Assembly: GCA_026713705.1 (NCBI GenBank)
Contig: JAPONY010000053.1
Coordinates: 1-33,039, forward strand
Direction: 5' to 3'
Length of the DNA: 33,039 nucleotides
Origin: Gammaproteobacteria bacterium
GTDB lineage: Bacteria; Pseudomonadota; Gammaproteobacteria; Poriferisulfidales; Poriferisulfidaceae
The position numbers were made by a program, and so were the translations under genes. This document shows positions 15,435 to 23,987 of the stretch, piece after piece. Position 1 is the stretch's first letter. Each line of letters opens with the position of its first letter. Below the pieces are notes generated by a model. The model was not told where the DNA came from. It did no database searches and saw nothing but the letters and a program-made list of their open reading frames with translations.

Positions 15435-15625
15435 CGCCGCTCATCCTCTGCATTGGGATTACCATCTAATCCATCGGAGTCCCACCGACCAGATTCTGAT
15501 TCTCGGAGAACCGGCCTTTTCCGAAATGACGAGACTTGCCCGTCTCTCTCGCGAGGCGGCAAGGCGATCCTCGGTCGGCCCAGATGCCTCGGCCATGTCA
15601 CACATCCCATGTGTTTCTTCAACAT
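15431..15625 (-). CDS. Small 64-aa reading frame coupled to the 278-aa gene
   Basis: A 64-codon frame begins with MLKKHMGC and ends in a hydrophilic, charged tail (NPNAEDERR). It is unlike any family I know. Support is only its 4-bp ATGA overlap with the next gene; the sequence could equally be the tail of a longer gene lost by rearrangement, or chance. It has no clear Shine-Dalgarno sequence. Confidence 0.3.
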   Translation of the reverse strand: MLKKHMGCVTWPRHLGRPRIALPPRERDGQVSSFRKRPVLRESESGRWDSDGLDGNPNAEDERR

Positions 15626-15654
15626 GACTGCCCGGTCGTCCCCGAGGGTCCCGA

Positions 15655-15861
15655 TTACAGCAATTTCAGCAGACTGAACAGAATGGCGGTATAGATGCCG
15701 CCAGTAATGACAACCCAGCGGGTAAGCCGAGTCCCCACTGCGGCAATGTCCGCTTTTGTGGCATTCTCACCAGGCGCGGTAAATCATGCACGGCTTTCGC
15801 GCGCGGCTTCTTCCGAAGCACCTGCTTCTACCAAAGCCTTATATAGAGCAATTTCAATCAT
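15655..15861 (-). pseudogene. Decayed CCDC90/DUF1640-like coiled-coil membrane gene
   Basis: Reading on the minus strand from the ATG at 15861, 25 codons (MIEIALYKALVEAGASEEAA and on) are followed by an in-frame TGA. The same frame then continues with NATKADIAAVGTRLTRW and a hydrophobic segment ending LFSLLKLL before a TAA at 15655. The combination of an N-terminal YKALVEAGAS helix, ATKADIA coiled coil and C-terminal membrane anchor is typical of small bacterial CCDC90-like proteins. The internal stop, and possibly a lost central coiled-coil part, make it a likely pseudogene. Confidence 0.65.
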
Positions 15862-15943
15862 GCTTGCATCATATCATTGGCAACAGAGCATCCCGCTCCG
15901 AGAGTGACTGGATGCTGACGATTGCCCGATTTAATCAAATAGC

Positions 15944-16012
15944 CATCAAGCAAATCTACAGAATTCCGAGCCATGGACGGCATGGGAATTTCAACGGTCC
16001 GGAACCACAGAA
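15944..16012. repeat. Imperfect dispersed repeat, copy B
   Basis: This is the partner of the repeat at 13103-13171, same orientation, about 78% identical with one single-base gap. The core GCCATGGACGGC is at 15970-15981. It lies between the decayed CCDC90-like gene and the primase-helicase gene, about 100 bp upstream of the latter's start. Confidence 0.6.
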
Positions 16013-16068
16013 GGCCCCTCCCGCTCTCGTCTCCACACTGTGACGCTAAGCCCGAGCACTGTAAACTG

Positions 16069-16093
16069 AACCAAACCGCATCGCTTGGTTTTT
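16069..16093 (+). terminator. Hairpin with short T-run before the primase-helicase gene
   Basis: AACCAA (16069-16074) pairs with TTGGTT (16085-16090) and is followed by three further T residues. It lies 18 bp before the ATG at 16111. The stem is short, so it may be a weak terminator, an attenuator-like leader structure, or chance. Confidence 0.25.
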
Positions 16094-16110
16094 CGGACCG
16101 TACTTTCGAG

Positions 16111-18570
16111 ATGAGCGACAAAACGCCCCCTCTATCATCCGACCATCCGTCAGATCAGGACGACGTTCCGGCCATCAGGAAACGCCTTGCCGAACTCTCT
16201 GCCGAGCAGCGCGAACTGGAAGCACAGCTTGCCGACCTGACCCGTCGGCCATCACTCAGGCATCGCTCTGCCGCTCCCGGCAGACGAATTACCCGTGCAT
16301 CTTCCTCGGCAGAAAAAATCGCCCTGTTCCGCTCCCTGTTCCGGGGACGGGAGGATGTCTTCCCCAAGCGCTGGATCAACTCGAAAAGCGGAAAATCAGG
16401 CTATTCGCCAGTTTGCGCCAACGAATGGAAAGCCGGGCTTTGCCGCAAGCCGGCCATCAAATGCGGGGAATGCCCCAACAGCGCCTTCATTCCGGTGGCC
16501 GACTCGATCATCGAGCAGCACCTGCGCGGAAGCGACGAAAAAGACCGGGATTTCACGGTAGGCGTCTACCCCATGCTGCCCGACGAAACCTGCTGGTTTC
16601 TGGCTGCCGACTTCGACGGAGGTGCATGGCACCGCGATGCCTCCGCCTTTCTCGAAACCTGTCAAATTCGGAATGTCCCCGCTTCCCTTGAGCGCTCCCG
16701 TTCCGGAAGCGGCGGTCATGTCTGGATCTTCTTCGCGGAGCCCATCCCGGCCGCCACAGCGCGACGCTTCGGCACACGGATCCTAGCCGAAACCATGGAG
16801 CGCAGGCCGGAGGTCGGATTCGCCTCCTACGACCGCCTCTTCCCCAGCCAGGACACCCTACCGAATGGTGGATTTGGAAACCTGATCGCCCTCCCCCTGC
16901 AGAATCGACCCAGACGGGCAGGCCACAGCCTGTTCGTGGATGAGAAATGCCAACCCTACGCGGATCAATGGGAATACCTATCTTCGATACGACGCCTGAC
17001 CTTGCAGGAAATAGCCGCCTGCCTGGATGAGACCCAATCACCAGGGTTCCTCCCCGGTGTACGCCTGCCCGTGGACGAGGAGGAGGACGAAGAGCCTTGG
17101 CTGATTCCGCCATCCCGAAAAAAGCCCGGCCTCCCCATAACCGGCCCTCTGCCGGAAACGATCGACATGGTGCTGGGGGACCAGATGTACATTGCTCGGA
17201 ACGGTCTCCCCCCGACCCTGGCGAACCGGCTTCTTCATCTGGCCGCGTTCCAAAACCCGGAATTCTACAAGGCACAGGCCCTGCGGCTATCCACATTCGG
17301 GATTCCCCGGATCATCGGATGCGCCGAACTGCACTCGCGGCATATTGCCCTTCCTCGCGGCTGCCTCGACCAGGCCGAATCTCTATTGTCTTCGCTGGGC
17401 ATCCGGGTTGCGCTCAGCGACAAGCGCAATCCCGGCCATCCTGTTCAGGCATCTTTCCTCGGTGAACTGACGCCGCAACAGCAGACGGCAAAAGACTCCC
17501 TGTTGCCACACGACACCGGAGTCCTGGCGGCAACCACCGCTTTCGGAAAAACCGTCGTCGCCGCCTCCGTCATCGCCGCCCGAAAAACGAATACCCTGAT
17601 TCTCGTCCACCGCCGCCAACTTCTCGATCAGTGGGTCGCGCGACTCCAGACTTTTCTAAACATCTCCAGCGGCGAGGTTGGAACCATCGGCGGCGGCACC
17701 CGAAAGCCCGGCGGCTTCGTCGATGTTGCAATCATCCAGAGTCTCGTCCGAAAAGGCGAAGTCGATGATCTCGTCTCGGATTACGGTCAACTGATCGTCG
17801 ACGAATGCCATCACTTGGCGGCTGTGAGCTTCGAGGCAGTCGCGCGTCGTTGCAGGGCCCGTTATGTTCTCGGGCTGTCCGCCACGGTCACGCGAAAGGA
17901 TGGTCATCATCCCATCATCTTCATGCAGTGCGGCCCGGTACGTTATCGCGCGGACGCTCGGGAACAAGCCTCCCGGCTGCCATTTGCCCATCGGGTGGAT
18001 ATCCGGCACACCGGATTCGCCCCTCCTCTGGAAATGGCCGACGAACAGCCGTCCATCCAACAGATCTACGCCGCCCTGACCCGAAGCGAGCAACGAAACG
18101 ACATGATCTTCAACGACGTACTGTCGGCCCTTGAGGCCAAACGCTCGCCCCTGGTCCTGACCGAACGGCGGGATCATGCGCTTCATCTGGCCGAAAGGCT
18201 TGCGCCCTTCGCCCGCAATGTCATCGTCCTGCATGGCGGCATGGGAGTGAAGGCAAGGCGGATTGCGATGCGGAAACTGGAAGACGTCGGAGACCGGGAA
18301 GAGCGACTGCTGATTGCCACGGGCCGCTACATCGGCGAGGGCTTTGATGACGCCCGGCTGGATGCACTGTTCCTGACCATGCCGGTTTCCTGGCGTGGAA
18401 CCCTCGCCCAATATGCCGGCCGCCTGCACCGAATCCATCCGGGCAAACGCGAGGTCGTCATTTACGATTATGTCGATGATGCCGTACCTATGCTGGCCCG
18501 CATGAGTGGTAAGCGGGTGAAGGGCTATGCCAGTTTGGGCTACTCGGTCAACGGTCTCCAGGCATCATAG
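16111..18570 (+). CDS. TOTE-type archaeo-eukaryotic primase fused to SF2 helicase
   Basis: The 819-aa protein has a coiled-coil start (residues 18-45), a cysteine cluster (C102, C111, C118, C121) that could bind zinc, and an archaeo-eukaryotic primase domain with the acidic motif LAADFDGG (D167, D169) and the second motif SGSGGHVW (198-205). After a linker comes an SF2 helicase: TTAFGKT (475-481), LIVDECHH (561-568), LGLSATVTRK (588-597), IGEGFDD (741-747) and QYAGRLHR (767-774). This architecture is the one annotated as the TOTE conflict-system primase; such proteins are proposed to act against invading DNA. The ATG at 16111 was chosen because the upstream in-frame residues are not family-like. 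Unlike many relatives, no obvious partner gene is adjacent. All key motifs are present, so it is probably active. Confidence 0.92.
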   Translation: MSDKTPPLSSDHPSDQDDVPAIRKRLAELSAEQRELEAQLADLTRRPSLRHRSAAPGRRITRASSSAEKIALFRSLFRGREDVFPKRWINSKSGKSGYSPVCANEWKAGLCRKPAIKCGECPNSAFIPVADSIIEQHLRGSDEKDRDFTVGVYPMLPDETCWFLAADFDGGAWHRDASAFLETCQIRNVPASLERSRSGSGGHVWIFFAEPIPAATARRFGTRILAETMERRPEVGFASYDRLFPSQDTLPNGGFGNLIALPLQNRPRRAGHSLFVDEKCQPYADQWEYLSSIRRLTLQEIAACLDETQSPGFLPGVRLPVDEEEDEEPWLIPPSRKKPGLPITGPLPETIDMVLGDQMYIARNGLPPTLANRLLHLAAFQNPEFYKAQALRLSTFGIPRIIGCAELHSRHIALPRGCLDQAESLLSSLGIRVALSDKRNPGHPVQASFLGELTPQQQTAKDSLLPHDTGVLAATTAFGKTVVAASVIAARKTNTLILVHRRQLLDQWVARLQTFLNISSGEVGTIGGGTRKPGGFVDVAIIQSLVRKGEVDDLVSDYGQLIVDECHHLAAVSFEAVARRCRARYVLGLSATVTRKDGHHPIIFMQCGPVRYRADAREQASRLPFAHRVDIRHTGFAPPLEMADEQPSIQQIYAALTRSEQRNDMIFNDVLSALEAKRSPLVLTERRDHALHLAERLAPFARNVIVLHGGMGVKARRIAMRKLEDVGDREERLLIATGRYIGEGFDDARLDALFLTMPVSWRGTLAQYAGRLHRIHPGKREVVIYDYVDDAVPMLARMSGKRVKGYASLGYSVNGLQAS

Positions 18571-18912
18571 GAATTGGAAATTCCGCACAAACAAGGTTGT
18601 AAATTTATAATTAGTTGAAAGATAAGTGTTTTATAGAAAATATCGGCTAAATCAAAGTTAACGACTGCAAATATTTGAAATAAAAGTATTTTCCTGATTT
18701 TCTCATGTTGCCTACACGGAGACTCGAACAATCTCACGAATTCCGCCAGAAAGCTGGATATTTGTAACCCCCTCGGTTGCCAGCCGCGTGGGGCTTGCGG
18801 CTCGAAATCTGCGTCCCGGAAACCGCGAGCTCCACATCGCCAAATACCCCGAAGCCTCCAAAAGTCACTCCTTTATCCTTGCTAAAATGCGCCATCCAGC
18901 CACCACATCCCC
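18571..18912. other. Gene-free AT-rich stretch, likely island edge
   Basis: These 342 bp hold no supported gene. The first 150 bp are strongly AT-rich; a small GGAATT/AATTCC hairpin lies at 18570-18584 right after the helicase stop, without a T-run. Near 18715-18730 the minus strand reads GTTCGAGTCTCC, which resembles a tRNA T-loop, but the arms do not pair. From about 18775 the composition returns to the GC-rich core style. Confidence 0.5.
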
Positions 18913-19332
18913 ATGGAGTTCCTCAAGCCCCGCACCCTCAAGGCCCGCCAGAAAGCCCTTGCCTTGCTCCTGCCCTGCCTCACTCCCGTTCAGGATGACC
19001 TCGGAAATGTTCCAGTCTCGATGCAGCAGGACCCCCGCGTGAACGGTGCTTTGATCGGCCTGACCGAACGTGTCTGCGCCTATTTCAAAGTCACCCGGAC
19101 GATCCTCATCCATCGCGTGATCGCCTCCGTGTTCGAGGAAATCTACCGCCGCGAGGCCACTACCATCCTGACTCAGTGCGATGAACTTCTGGAAGATCCT
19201 CAGTCCGAACTATCCCGTGCCCGTAACAACATCGGTAAACTGCAACCGGAGACACCAGATCCCAACTGGGTGAGCGACCTGAACGACTACATCCAGAACA
19301 ACTACGAACGCCCCGACACACTGGTACTCTAA
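18913..19332 (+). CDS. Uncharacterised 139-aa helical protein
   Basis: I recognise no family. The product is a mostly helical soluble protein, with a basic start (MEFLKPRTLKARQKAL), a central ERVCAYFKVTRTILIHRVIA segment and an acidic C-terminal third ending in a DYIQNNYERPD stretch. It is followed after 12 bp by the 377-aa gene on the same strand, so the two are likely one operon. Composition matches the housekeeping core, not the AT-rich defence genes. The ATG at 18913 lacks a clear Shine-Dalgarno sequence. Confidence 0.75.
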   Translation: MEFLKPRTLKARQKALALLLPCLTPVQDDLGNVPVSMQQDPRVNGALIGLTERVCAYFKVTRTILIHRVIASVFEEIYRREATTILTQCDELLEDPQSELSRARNNIGKLQPETPDPNWVSDLNDYIQNNYERPDTLVL

Positions 19333-19344
19333 ACTCCCTAACCC

Positions 19345-20478
19345 ATGGACATTGCCCTGCACCGCTCGTCCTCCGACATCGAGGAAGACCTGGAGTACTA
19401 TTTCAGCGAACAGCGCGACAAGCACAACCAGATCCGCCCGTCGGACGACATCCGGAGTTTCACCACGGATTCTCCCAATTTCACAGGGAACCCCGACAAG
19501 GGTGAGACCGGCAACGTGTTTTATCCGTTCGCTCCGTTCTCGCTGGACCGGATCTTCATCGGAATCAGTTTCCCTTTGTTCTCCAACAATTGGGGCGCAG
19601 CGTTCCTGCGCCACCTGCTGGGCCTGATAAAACCTGACGGCGCCGTCATCCTCCCGGTCTACCCGGAAGTCCAGGCGCGCGACCAGGGCCTGTGGTGTCG
19701 CAGTTCTCTGGAAAATATCTTCCGCAGTCGCTCACGGTATATCGGCATCAGCAATATCTGGGCGGAAAACGACGGCGTCATGTCAATGCGAGTCGGCCGA
19801 CGCTGGCCTCCTGTCATTCCGAGCACGGCCCGGTGGCTCTTTGAACAGTCTCCACGATGCGCAATGGCCTTGGGGCTCGAAGGAAGAGCCGAAATAGTCC
19901 GAGGGTTCTGGGAGTCTGAAATTCGACGCTTCTGGCGTCTCGGCCGCCATCACGCCGTGATCGAGCAAATCATCCGCAACCAATATGGCCCACGCCGTTC
20001 GGTGCGCCTGGCGGCAACCGGCGCGGATGCAGGCCTTCTTGCGCTCGAATGCCTCTACAGTCCTTATACTCGCGTTACTCGGGCCTTTGTCCTCGGCTCC
20101 ATGGAATCTCCCGACACTCTGCAAGCCCTGGATCAAGCCTGTTCCACCAAGGAGCACGGCCCTCTGGAATGCCCCGACCCGGCCGATACCGAAAACTCCT
20201 GCGATGTGCTGTGCGTCACCGACCCGGGCACCTTGGACCTAGACTTGGCCTCACGCCAACTTTCTGCAGGCGGCACGCTCATCCTGGCACCCGAATGTAC
20301 TGGATCGAACCCGGAATTCGGCTCAGAGTTTGGTGAACCGGAATTTTATTCAGATGTGGTCGCGCAACGCCTTCATCGCAGCGTTCCGATCTACCACTAC
20401 TCCGAACGGATCGAAGAGGAAATCGATCAGCAGACTGAATCGCGCCAAGGCGCCTTCACAGTTTTACGCAAGGCCTAG
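19345..20478 (+). CDS. Uncharacterised 377-aa protein, methyltransferase-like folds possible
   Basis: No family is recognised with confidence. Residues about 70-105 (DRIFIGISFPLF, then LLGLIKPDGAVILPVYPE) look like the strand pair after the SAM site of Rossmann-fold methyltransferases. A second alternating strand/helix region lies at about 225-320 (SVRLAATGADAGLLALEC, CDVLCVTDPGTL, LSAGGTLILAPE). A canonical glycine-rich SAM motif is not evident, so catalytic ability is doubtful. It shares an operon with the 139-aa gene upstream. Its stop overlaps, by 4 bp, the stop of the convergent small membrane-protein gene. Confidence 0.7.
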   Translation: MDIALHRSSSDIEEDLEYYFSEQRDKHNQIRPSDDIRSFTTDSPNFTGNPDKGETGNVFYPFAPFSLDRIFIGISFPLFSNNWGAAFLRHLLGLIKPDGAVILPVYPEVQARDQGLWCRSSLENIFRSRSRYIGISNIWAENDGVMSMRVGRRWPPVIPSTARWLFEQSPRCAMALGLEGRAEIVRGFWESEIRRFWRLGRHHAVIEQIIRNQYGPRRSVRLAATGADAGLLALECLYSPYTRVTRAFVLGSMESPDTLQALDQACSTKEHGPLECPDPADTENSCDVLCVTDPGTLDLDLASRQLSAGGTLILAPECTGSNPEFGSEFGEPEFYSDVVAQRLHRSVPIYHYSERIEEEIDQQTESRQGAFTVLRKA

Positions 20479-20708
20479 AGCCACTGCCAGACCGCTCCCG
20501 CGATGAACGCCACACTGACAATCAGGGCTACTGCATTGAACAACACAGGCTTCCAGCCAGCATCCCTCTTCCCCTGCCGTAGCCGTCCAACCTCATGGAT
20601 CAGCATGTTCCCGCTGACCAGCGCCGGAAGGATCGCCAGTACGCCAAACAATGTCAACCCGTAACGGTAGTGTGGCAGATTAATGATCCAGTCCCAGTCC
20701 CATTCCAT
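20475..20708 (-). CDS. Small two-helix membrane protein
   Basis: The 77-aa product begins MEWDWDWIINLPHYRYG and has two hydrophobic segments (LTLFGVLAILPALVSG and ALIVSVAFIAGAVWQWL) separated by a basic loop (RLRQGKRDAG). It is probably an inner-membrane protein of unknown role. The start at 20708 was chosen because the further upstream part of the frame is antisense to the slt signal peptide. Its 5' end overlaps the start of slt by 26 bp on the opposite strand, and its 3' end overlaps the previous gene's stop by 4 bp. Confidence 0.65.
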   Translation of the reverse strand: MEWDWDWIINLPHYRYGLTLFGVLAILPALVSGNMLIHEVGRLRQGKRDAGWKPVLFNAVALIVSVAFIAGAVWQWL

Positions 20709-22656
20709 TCGATTGTCCCGCTCACCCCGCTCGCACCGACAGTATACGGGCTGGCTGCTGGCACTTGCCTTTCTGGCTGCCTTGTTTGCCCCCACCGCAG
20801 AAGCCAAATCCAGCGACCGCGAACTGGCGGCTCAACGCACGGTCTACAGCCAAGCCCTGAAAGCCTTGCGCAAAGGCCAGACCAAGCGTTTTCGCCAACT
20901 GCACAAACAACTCGGCGACTATCCACTGGTCTCCTACCTCGACTACCATTACCTGGTCGCGCGCCGAGGCGGATCGCACGACAAGCAGATTGCCGAGTTC
21001 ATCGTCGAGCACAAAGGCTCCCACCTGAGCCGCCGGCTGAGCAACGCCTGGCTGCGCTCCCTGTTCAAGCGCCGCCAATACACCAAGTTGATCAATGCCT
21101 ACCAGGAATACGGCGATGTCAGCCTCCAGTGCCTATACGTCCGCTCACATATCCGCCTCAAAAGATCCACCAAGGAGCTCGAGCCGTTGATCCACTCCAT
21201 CTGGCTGCACGGCAAATCCCGGCCCAAGATCTGCGACCCCCTGCTCAAGTGGTTCCAGAGCAATGGAATGACCAATGACCTGGTCTGGCAGCGCATCCAG
21301 TTGAGCATGGACAAGCGCAACACCCGACTGGCCCGCTACCTCAAACGCTTCCTGCCGAAAAAGGAACGTGCCTGGGTCGACCTCCTGATCCGGGTCCATC
21401 GAAACCCCAAGCGCTACCTGAGAGACCCTCGTCTTAAATCCTCCAGTCCCCACGCAAGCCGGATCGTCGCGCACGGCATCAAGCGCCGCGCGCGTAAAAG
21501 CCCCGAGGCCGCCTACGAATGGTACGAAGGATTCCGTAAAGCCAAAGTGCTCAGTCTCAAGCAGGTCCAGGACCTGCGCTACCGCATCGCCCTGGAAGCG
21601 GCCAGCGACGGATTGCCTCTGGCCCATTCATTGATGGAAGCCACGCCCCCTTATCTGCGCGACGGCACGTTCCGACACATGCGCCTGCGCCTGGCCCTCC
21701 ACGAAAGGGACTGGCAAAAGATCCTGGAAGCCTCCCAGGAACTGCCGGATGCCTATCCATACAAGCAGATGGGCCCGTACTGGCAGGCCCGCGCGCTGAA
21801 ACAACTTGGTCGTGCCGCCGAAAGTGCCAAGTTGTTCGAAAAAATCGCCCACCACCGCGGCTACTACGGATTTCTGGCAGCCGAACGACTCAATCGGCCG
21901 CATGCCTTGAACAATGCCCCCACCCCTTTGGAAGAGGTTTCCAGGGAAGACCCCCCCGCGCTGAAGCGCGCCCGCGAGTTCCTCCATCAGGGGAGCATCA
22001 TGAACGCACGTGAGGAATGGTACGACCTGATGGATCAAGGCAGCGCGGAGCAACTCAATCGCGCGGCCATCGCCGCCAACCAGTGGGGTTGGCATGAAGG
22101 CACCATCCGCGCCTTCGGGAAAAACCGCAACTTCGACGATCTCAAGCGCCGCTTTCCGCGGGCTCATGCCGACCTGTTCGAGAAAGAAGCCCGTCGCAAC
22201 AAGGTTGATTCTTCCCTGCTGTTCGCCATCTCGCGACGCGAGAGTGCTTTCGCGGCTGATACACGCTCCCGGGCCGGAGCCGTCGGCCTGATGCAGCTGA
22301 TGCCGGGAACCGCACGGCAGGTCGCCCGATCTCTCAAGCTCAAGCGTCCCCGGACCCAGTCCCTCAAAAGGCCCTCGCTGAATATCCGCCTGGGCAGTCG
22401 TTACATTGCCGACATGCTCAAGCGCTACGACGGTAATCCCGCCATGGCCTTGGCCGCCTACAACGCCGGCCCCGGAGCCGTCGACCGCTGGCGCCCTGAT
22501 TTCGAGACGGACGCGGACATCTGGATCGACACCATCCCATTCGAGGAGACTCGGAAATACGTTCGCATCGTGCTGGAATACGCCGCCATTTATCAATGGC
22601 GGGCCGGTCGGAGAACCTCGCCGATCTGGCCGCAGATCCAGCCCATCCGCCCCTGA
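20683..22656 (+). CDS. slt: Soluble lytic murein transglycosylase, Slt70 type
   Basis: The 657-aa periplasmic enzyme cleaves peptidoglycan between MurNAc and GlcNAc to give 1,6-anhydro products. An N-terminal signal peptide is visible (GWLLALAFLAALFAPTAEA, cleavage after AEA). A long superhelical, basic helical region follows, and the C-terminal SLT domain carries the catalytic glutamate in AISRRESAF, then GAVGLMQLMPGTARQVA and AMALAAYNAGPGAVDRW. Length and order are normal for Slt70. The start may be the ATG at 20683 or a later codon; the ATG leaves a slightly long, basic n-region. It converges with metY across a GC-rich hairpin. Confidence 0.95.
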   Translation: MIQSQSHSIRLSRSPRSHRQYTGWLLALAFLAALFAPTAEAKSSDRELAAQRTVYSQALKALRKGQTKRFRQLHKQLGDYPLVSYLDYHYLVARRGGSHDKQIAEFIVEHKGSHLSRRLSNAWLRSLFKRRQYTKLINAYQEYGDVSLQCLYVRSHIRLKRSTKELEPLIHSIWLHGKSRPKICDPLLKWFQSNGMTNDLVWQRIQLSMDKRNTRLARYLKRFLPKKERAWVDLLIRVHRNPKRYLRDPRLKSSSPHASRIVAHGIKRRARKSPEAAYEWYEGFRKAKVLSLKQVQDLRYRIALEAASDGLPLAHSLMEATPPYLRDGTFRHMRLRLALHERDWQKILEASQELPDAYPYKQMGPYWQARALKQLGRAAESAKLFEKIAHHRGYYGFLAAERLNRPHALNNAPTPLEEVSREDPPALKRAREFLHQGSIMNAREEWYDLMDQGSAEQLNRAAIAANQWGWHEGTIRAFGKNRNFDDLKRRFPRAHADLFEKEARRNKVDSSLLFAISRRESAFAADTRSRAGAVGLMQLMPGTARQVARSLKLKRPRTQSLKRPSLNIRLGSRYIADMLKRYDGNPAMALAAYNAGPGAVDRWRPDFETDADIWIDTIPFEETRKYVRIVLEYAAIYQWRAGRRTSPIWPQIQPIRP

Positions 22657-22658
22657 CT

Positions 22659-22672
22659 GCCCGCACGCGGGC
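22659..22672. terminator. GC-rich hairpin between convergent slt and metY
   Basis: GCCCGC-AC-GCGGGC forms a perfect 6-bp stem in the 21-bp gap between two convergent stops, so it could serve both directions. No T-run is present on either side, so efficiency as an intrinsic terminator is uncertain. Confidence 0.45.
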
Positions 22673-22677
22673 TGCAA

Positions 22678-23952
22678 TCAGGCTTTTGCTGCCTGCAAGG
22701 CCTGGTCGATATCTTCGAGAATGTCGTCGATGTGCTCGATGCCGATCGACAGACGCACCATGTCCGGACTCACTCCAGCCGCCTTCATGGACGCTTCGTC
22801 CAACTGGCGGTGAGTGGTGGTGGCCGGGTGGCAGGCCAGTGACTTGGCGTCTCCGATATTGACCAGCCGGACGATCAGGTTCAAGGCGTCGATGAACCGC
22901 CCTCCCGCTTCCGCGCCGCCCTTGATCCCGAAGCTCATGATGGACGAGGCTTTCCCATCCATGTAGCGCTGCACTCGGTCGTGGTGCGGATGATCCTCAA
23001 GTCCCGCAAACTTCACCCAAGTCGCCTGGTCGTTCCCCTGCAGGAATTTCGCCACTTTTTGAGCGTTTTCGCAATGCCGCTCCATGCGCAGCGGCAAGGT
23101 CTCGAGACCCTGCAAAACCAGGAAGCTGTTAAACGGCGACAATGCCGCGCCCATGTTGCGCAACGGAATCAACCGAACCCGCGTGATATAGGCTGCCGCG
23201 CCAAGATCAGTGTAGACCACGCCGTGATAGGACGCGTCCGGCTCGCTCATCACGGGGAAACGGTCCGCATGGTCGAGCCACGGAAACTTTCCGGAGTCCA
23301 CGACGACGCCGCCGATCGACGTGCCATGCCCACCCATGTACTTGGTCAGCGAATGGATCACGATATCGGCCCCGAATTCGAATGGCCGGCACAGCACCGG
23401 GGTCGGGACGGTGTTGTCCACCATCAGCGGCAATCCATGCGCATGCGCCACATCGGCCAGCGCTGTCAGATCCGCAATGTTGCCGAGCGGATTCCCGATC
23501 GTCTCGCAGAAAACCAGCCGCGTGCGGTCGTCGATGCTTGCCTCCAGTGCCTCCAGATCGTCCGGATCCACGAAACGCACTTCGATCCCCAGTCGCGGCA
23601 AGGCATGCGCGAACAGGTTGTAAGTACCGCCGTACAAGGTATGCGCGGAAATGATGTTGTCGCCACTGCCCGCGATGGTGAAGATTGCGTCAGTGATGGC
23701 CGCCATCCCGGAGGACAGCCCCAGCGCCCCGACGCCTCCTTCCATTTCGGCGACGCGCTTCTCCAGCACCGCCGTGGTCGGGTTCATGATGCGGGTGTAG
23801 ATGTTCCCTTCGACCTTGAGGTCGAACAGGTCCGCCCCATGCTGCGTGTCGTCAAAAGCGTATGACGTGGTCTGGTATACCGGCACAGCCACCGCCTTGG
23901 TCGTCGCTTCCGGTTCGTAGCCGCCATGTACGGCTAAGGTTTCCATTTTCAT
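22678..23952 (-). CDS. metY: O-acetylhomoserine sulfhydrylase (PLP-dependent, MetY type)
   Basis: The 424-aa enzyme of the Cys/Met metabolism PLP family most likely makes homocysteine (or methionine from methanethiol) from O-acetylhomoserine in the cytoplasm. Seen are the N-terminal VYQTTSYAFDDTQHGADLF, YTRIMNPTTAVLEKR, the GLSSGMAAI phosphate-binding region (78-86), MVDNTVPTPVL and the PLP lysine K204 in HSLTKYMGGHG. The C-terminal SLACHPATTTHRQL block binds the substrate carboxylate. Slightly over 420 aa and VEGNIYTR favour MetY over the shorter MetB/MetZ. The ATG at 23952 has GAGG 8 bp upstream; a second ATG follows at 23946. Confidence 0.93.
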   Translation of the reverse strand: MKMETLAVHGGYEPEATTKAVAVPVYQTTSYAFDDTQHGADLFDLKVEGNIYTRIMNPTTAVLEKRVAEMEGGVGALGLSSGMAAITDAIFTIAGSGDNIISAHTLYGGTYNLFAHALPRLGIEVRFVDPDDLEALEASIDDRTRLVFCETIGNPLGNIADLTALADVAHAHGLPLMVDNTVPTPVLCRPFEFGADIVIHSLTKYMGGHGTSIGGVVVDSGKFPWLDHADRFPVMSEPDASYHGVVYTDLGAAAYITRVRLIPLRNMGAALSPFNSFLVLQGLETLPLRMERHCENAQKVAKFLQGNDQATWVKFAGLEDHPHHDRVQRYMDGKASSIMSFGIKGGAEAGGRFIDALNLIVRLVNIGDAKSLACHPATTTHRQLDEASMKAAGVSPDMVRLSIGIEHIDDILEDIDQALQAAKA

Positions 23953-23968
23953 GTGCTAGTCCTCAATG

Positions 23969-23987
23969 CCAGCACGATCCGTGCCGG
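23969..23987 (-). promoter_or_regulatory. Imperfect palindrome in the metY leader
   Basis: CCAGCACG-ATC-CGTGCCGG is an imperfect 8-bp inverted repeat, about 17-35 bp before the metY start. It could be an operator or a leader hairpin. It does not match any SAM riboswitch or MetJ box that I know. Confidence 0.3.

Noticed and set aside
18700-18760. Minus-strand GTTCGAGTC resembling a tRNA T-loop, possible att site
   Set aside because: The flanking bases do not form a T-stem (GATTG against CTCCG), and no acceptor pairing or anticodon arm is present. At most a degenerate relic; not reported as tRNA or att.
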